A DNA stretch of 64,000 nucleotides from Oceanobacillus senegalensis. Its GTDB lineage: Bacteria; Bacillota; Bacilli; Bacillales; Amphibacillaceae. Positions 63,273 to 64,000 of this stretch are shown one piece after another. The notes under the pieces are model-generated. The model did not search any database. It saw only the letters and a program-made list of their open reading frames with translations, and was not told where the DNA came from. Both the position numbers and the translations under genes were made by a program. The stretch is taken from contig NZ_LT839648.1 in the NCBI RefSeq assembly GCF_900176885.1, positions 3,126,498-3,190,497 on the forward strand, given 5' to 3'. Position 1 is the stretch's first letter. Every line of letters begins with the position of its first letter.

Positions 63273-64000
63273 CTACTTGATTTTAATATCAAAAATATCT
63301 AAATAATAATCATCTGTTTGTTCTTTTTCATGTTGAAAAGTGATGTTACCTTCATATAGTAAGTTTTCAGTCGATAAATCTACTACATAAACCATAGCTT
63401 GTTTCTGATCAGAGTTCACAAGATAAAGTTTATCATTTGTCATTTCTATCACATTATTCTGGTACATTTTATTTTTCGTTGTTTGTATATCAAATGTACT
63501 AAATTCCTTATTAGGGATACTGTAGGCATTTACTTTTAGATTATTGTCTGATGTATCTATAAAATAAATGGAATCCCCTTTTACATAGTTTCTGACATTT
63601 TCACCATCAACTTCATCAGGTAAATCCGTTATCTCTACTATTTCATTTGTATTATATTGATAGGCAACATATTTTGATTCTTCACTTGTTGCAGAATGAA
63701 ATCTATGACCCTTCATTTGTGCAACATTAAAAACAAAATAATTTACCGTCCCAATACCGTACGAACCACTTACCTCCCCAATATGAGTCCATTCTGTATT
63801 TGTTCCACCTTCCGTTGATAAAATAACCTCATCACTTATTAATTCTTGGGTTTCTACATCTATTCGATAGACATGCACCTCTTCTTTTTCACCCGGGTTA
63901 CCATGCCCATAGCTACGAGCCATAACAACTAGTTCATCCTGCACCATTTGCACATCTAATATATTGATTAAATTATAGACCTCTGTCTCCGAGATTTTTA
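63273..64000 (-). CDS. Unknown protein, N-terminal part outside window
   Basis: The frame is open to the right edge (242 codons seen), so the gene begins beyond 64000; the GTG at 63953 is only an internal codon. The visible part is rich in short beta strands and acidic turns, e.g. VHVYRIDVETQELISDEVIL, VAYQYNTNEIVEITDLP, VYVVDLSTENLLYEGNITF, with repeated [hydrophobic]-Y-x-[hydrophobic]-D patterns that suggest a beta-propeller-like, possibly extracytoplasmic domain. I do not recognise the family. Confidence 0.6.
   Translation of the reverse strand, partial: KISETEVYNLINILDVQMVQDELVVMARSYGHGNPGEKEEVHVYRIDVETQELISDEVILSTEGGTNTEWTHIGEVSGSYGIGTVNYFVFNVAQMKGHRFHSATSEESKYVAYQYNTNEIVEITDLPDEVDGENVRNYVKGDSIYFIDTSDNNLKVNAYSIPNKEFSTFDIQTTKNKMYQNNVIEMTNDKLYLVNSDQKQAMVYVVDLSTENLLYEGNITFQHEKEQTDDYYLDIFDIKIK

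Overview
The window is 64 kb of low-GC Gram-positive chromosome. The gene content and order (yclNOPQ, ehu, pdxK-pncA, hisZGDBHAFI, trpEGDCFBA under T-boxes, yvbH, lipM/lipA, fni) and the strong AGGAGG-type ribosome sites with many GTG/TTG starts point to a Bacillaceae member. The ectoine-type uptake system and the repeat style suggest a halotolerant Oceanobacillus/Virgibacillus-like organism; the genus is inference. No rRNA, tRNA, phage, transposase or CRISPR array was seen.

Layout. 1-2564 (minus): M20 amidohydrolase, amino-acid-binding lipoprotein and permease, one operon running off the left edge. 2980-4753: ProS of the short eukaryotic/archaeal-like type behind a T-box. 4938-9100: aldehyde dehydrogenase, pdxK-pncA (B6 and NAD salvage), a DUF456 membrane protein and a divergent PlsY-like acyltransferase. 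9619-14486: peptide/nickel-type ABC importer with a double ATPase. 14769-15889: oxidoreductase coupled to a small YtzI-like membrane protein. 16249-19587: ehuBCDA ectoine-type uptake. 19824-23088 (minus): murB, a DUF915 hydrolase, a DUF454 protein and histidinol phosphatase. 23303-30203: complete his operon, split by a 150-bp repeat. 30433-38345 (minus): SurA-N lipoprotein, yvbH, the Fur-controlled yclNOPQ siderophore importer, a DsbA-like protein and fni. 38987-46270: assorted housekeeping and stress enzymes. 46454-46571: a cluster of five DnaA boxes. 46718-53786: trp operon behind two tandem tryptophan T-boxes. 53787-55840: lipM-lipA preceded by a structured leader that looks like a riboswitch. 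56024-60654: a sigma-54 activator next to a -24/-12 promoter driving a ureohydrolase and a membrane transporter-like protein. 60665-64000: repeat, small metal-binding protein, Dps, P-type ATPase remnant, thioredoxin-like protein and a partial unknown gene.

How it works together. Three amino-acid systems are visible: histidine synthesis with its phosphatase encoded divergently, tryptophan synthesis sensed through uncharged tRNA-Trp, and amino-acid/amide import. Iron uptake has a textbook promoter with two Fur boxes. A family of roughly 150-300 bp intergenic repeats, some with GAGGCTGGGACA-type inverted ends, recurs at five main places and has several decayed copies.

Most unusual signals: (1) the lipM-lipA leader, with an 84-nt perfect-stem element, TPP-box-like blocks and an apparent terminator switch; (2) the DnaA-box cluster far from any dnaA; (3) a recurrent ACAAACGTTTGAT motif; (4) the sigma-54 ureohydrolase module.
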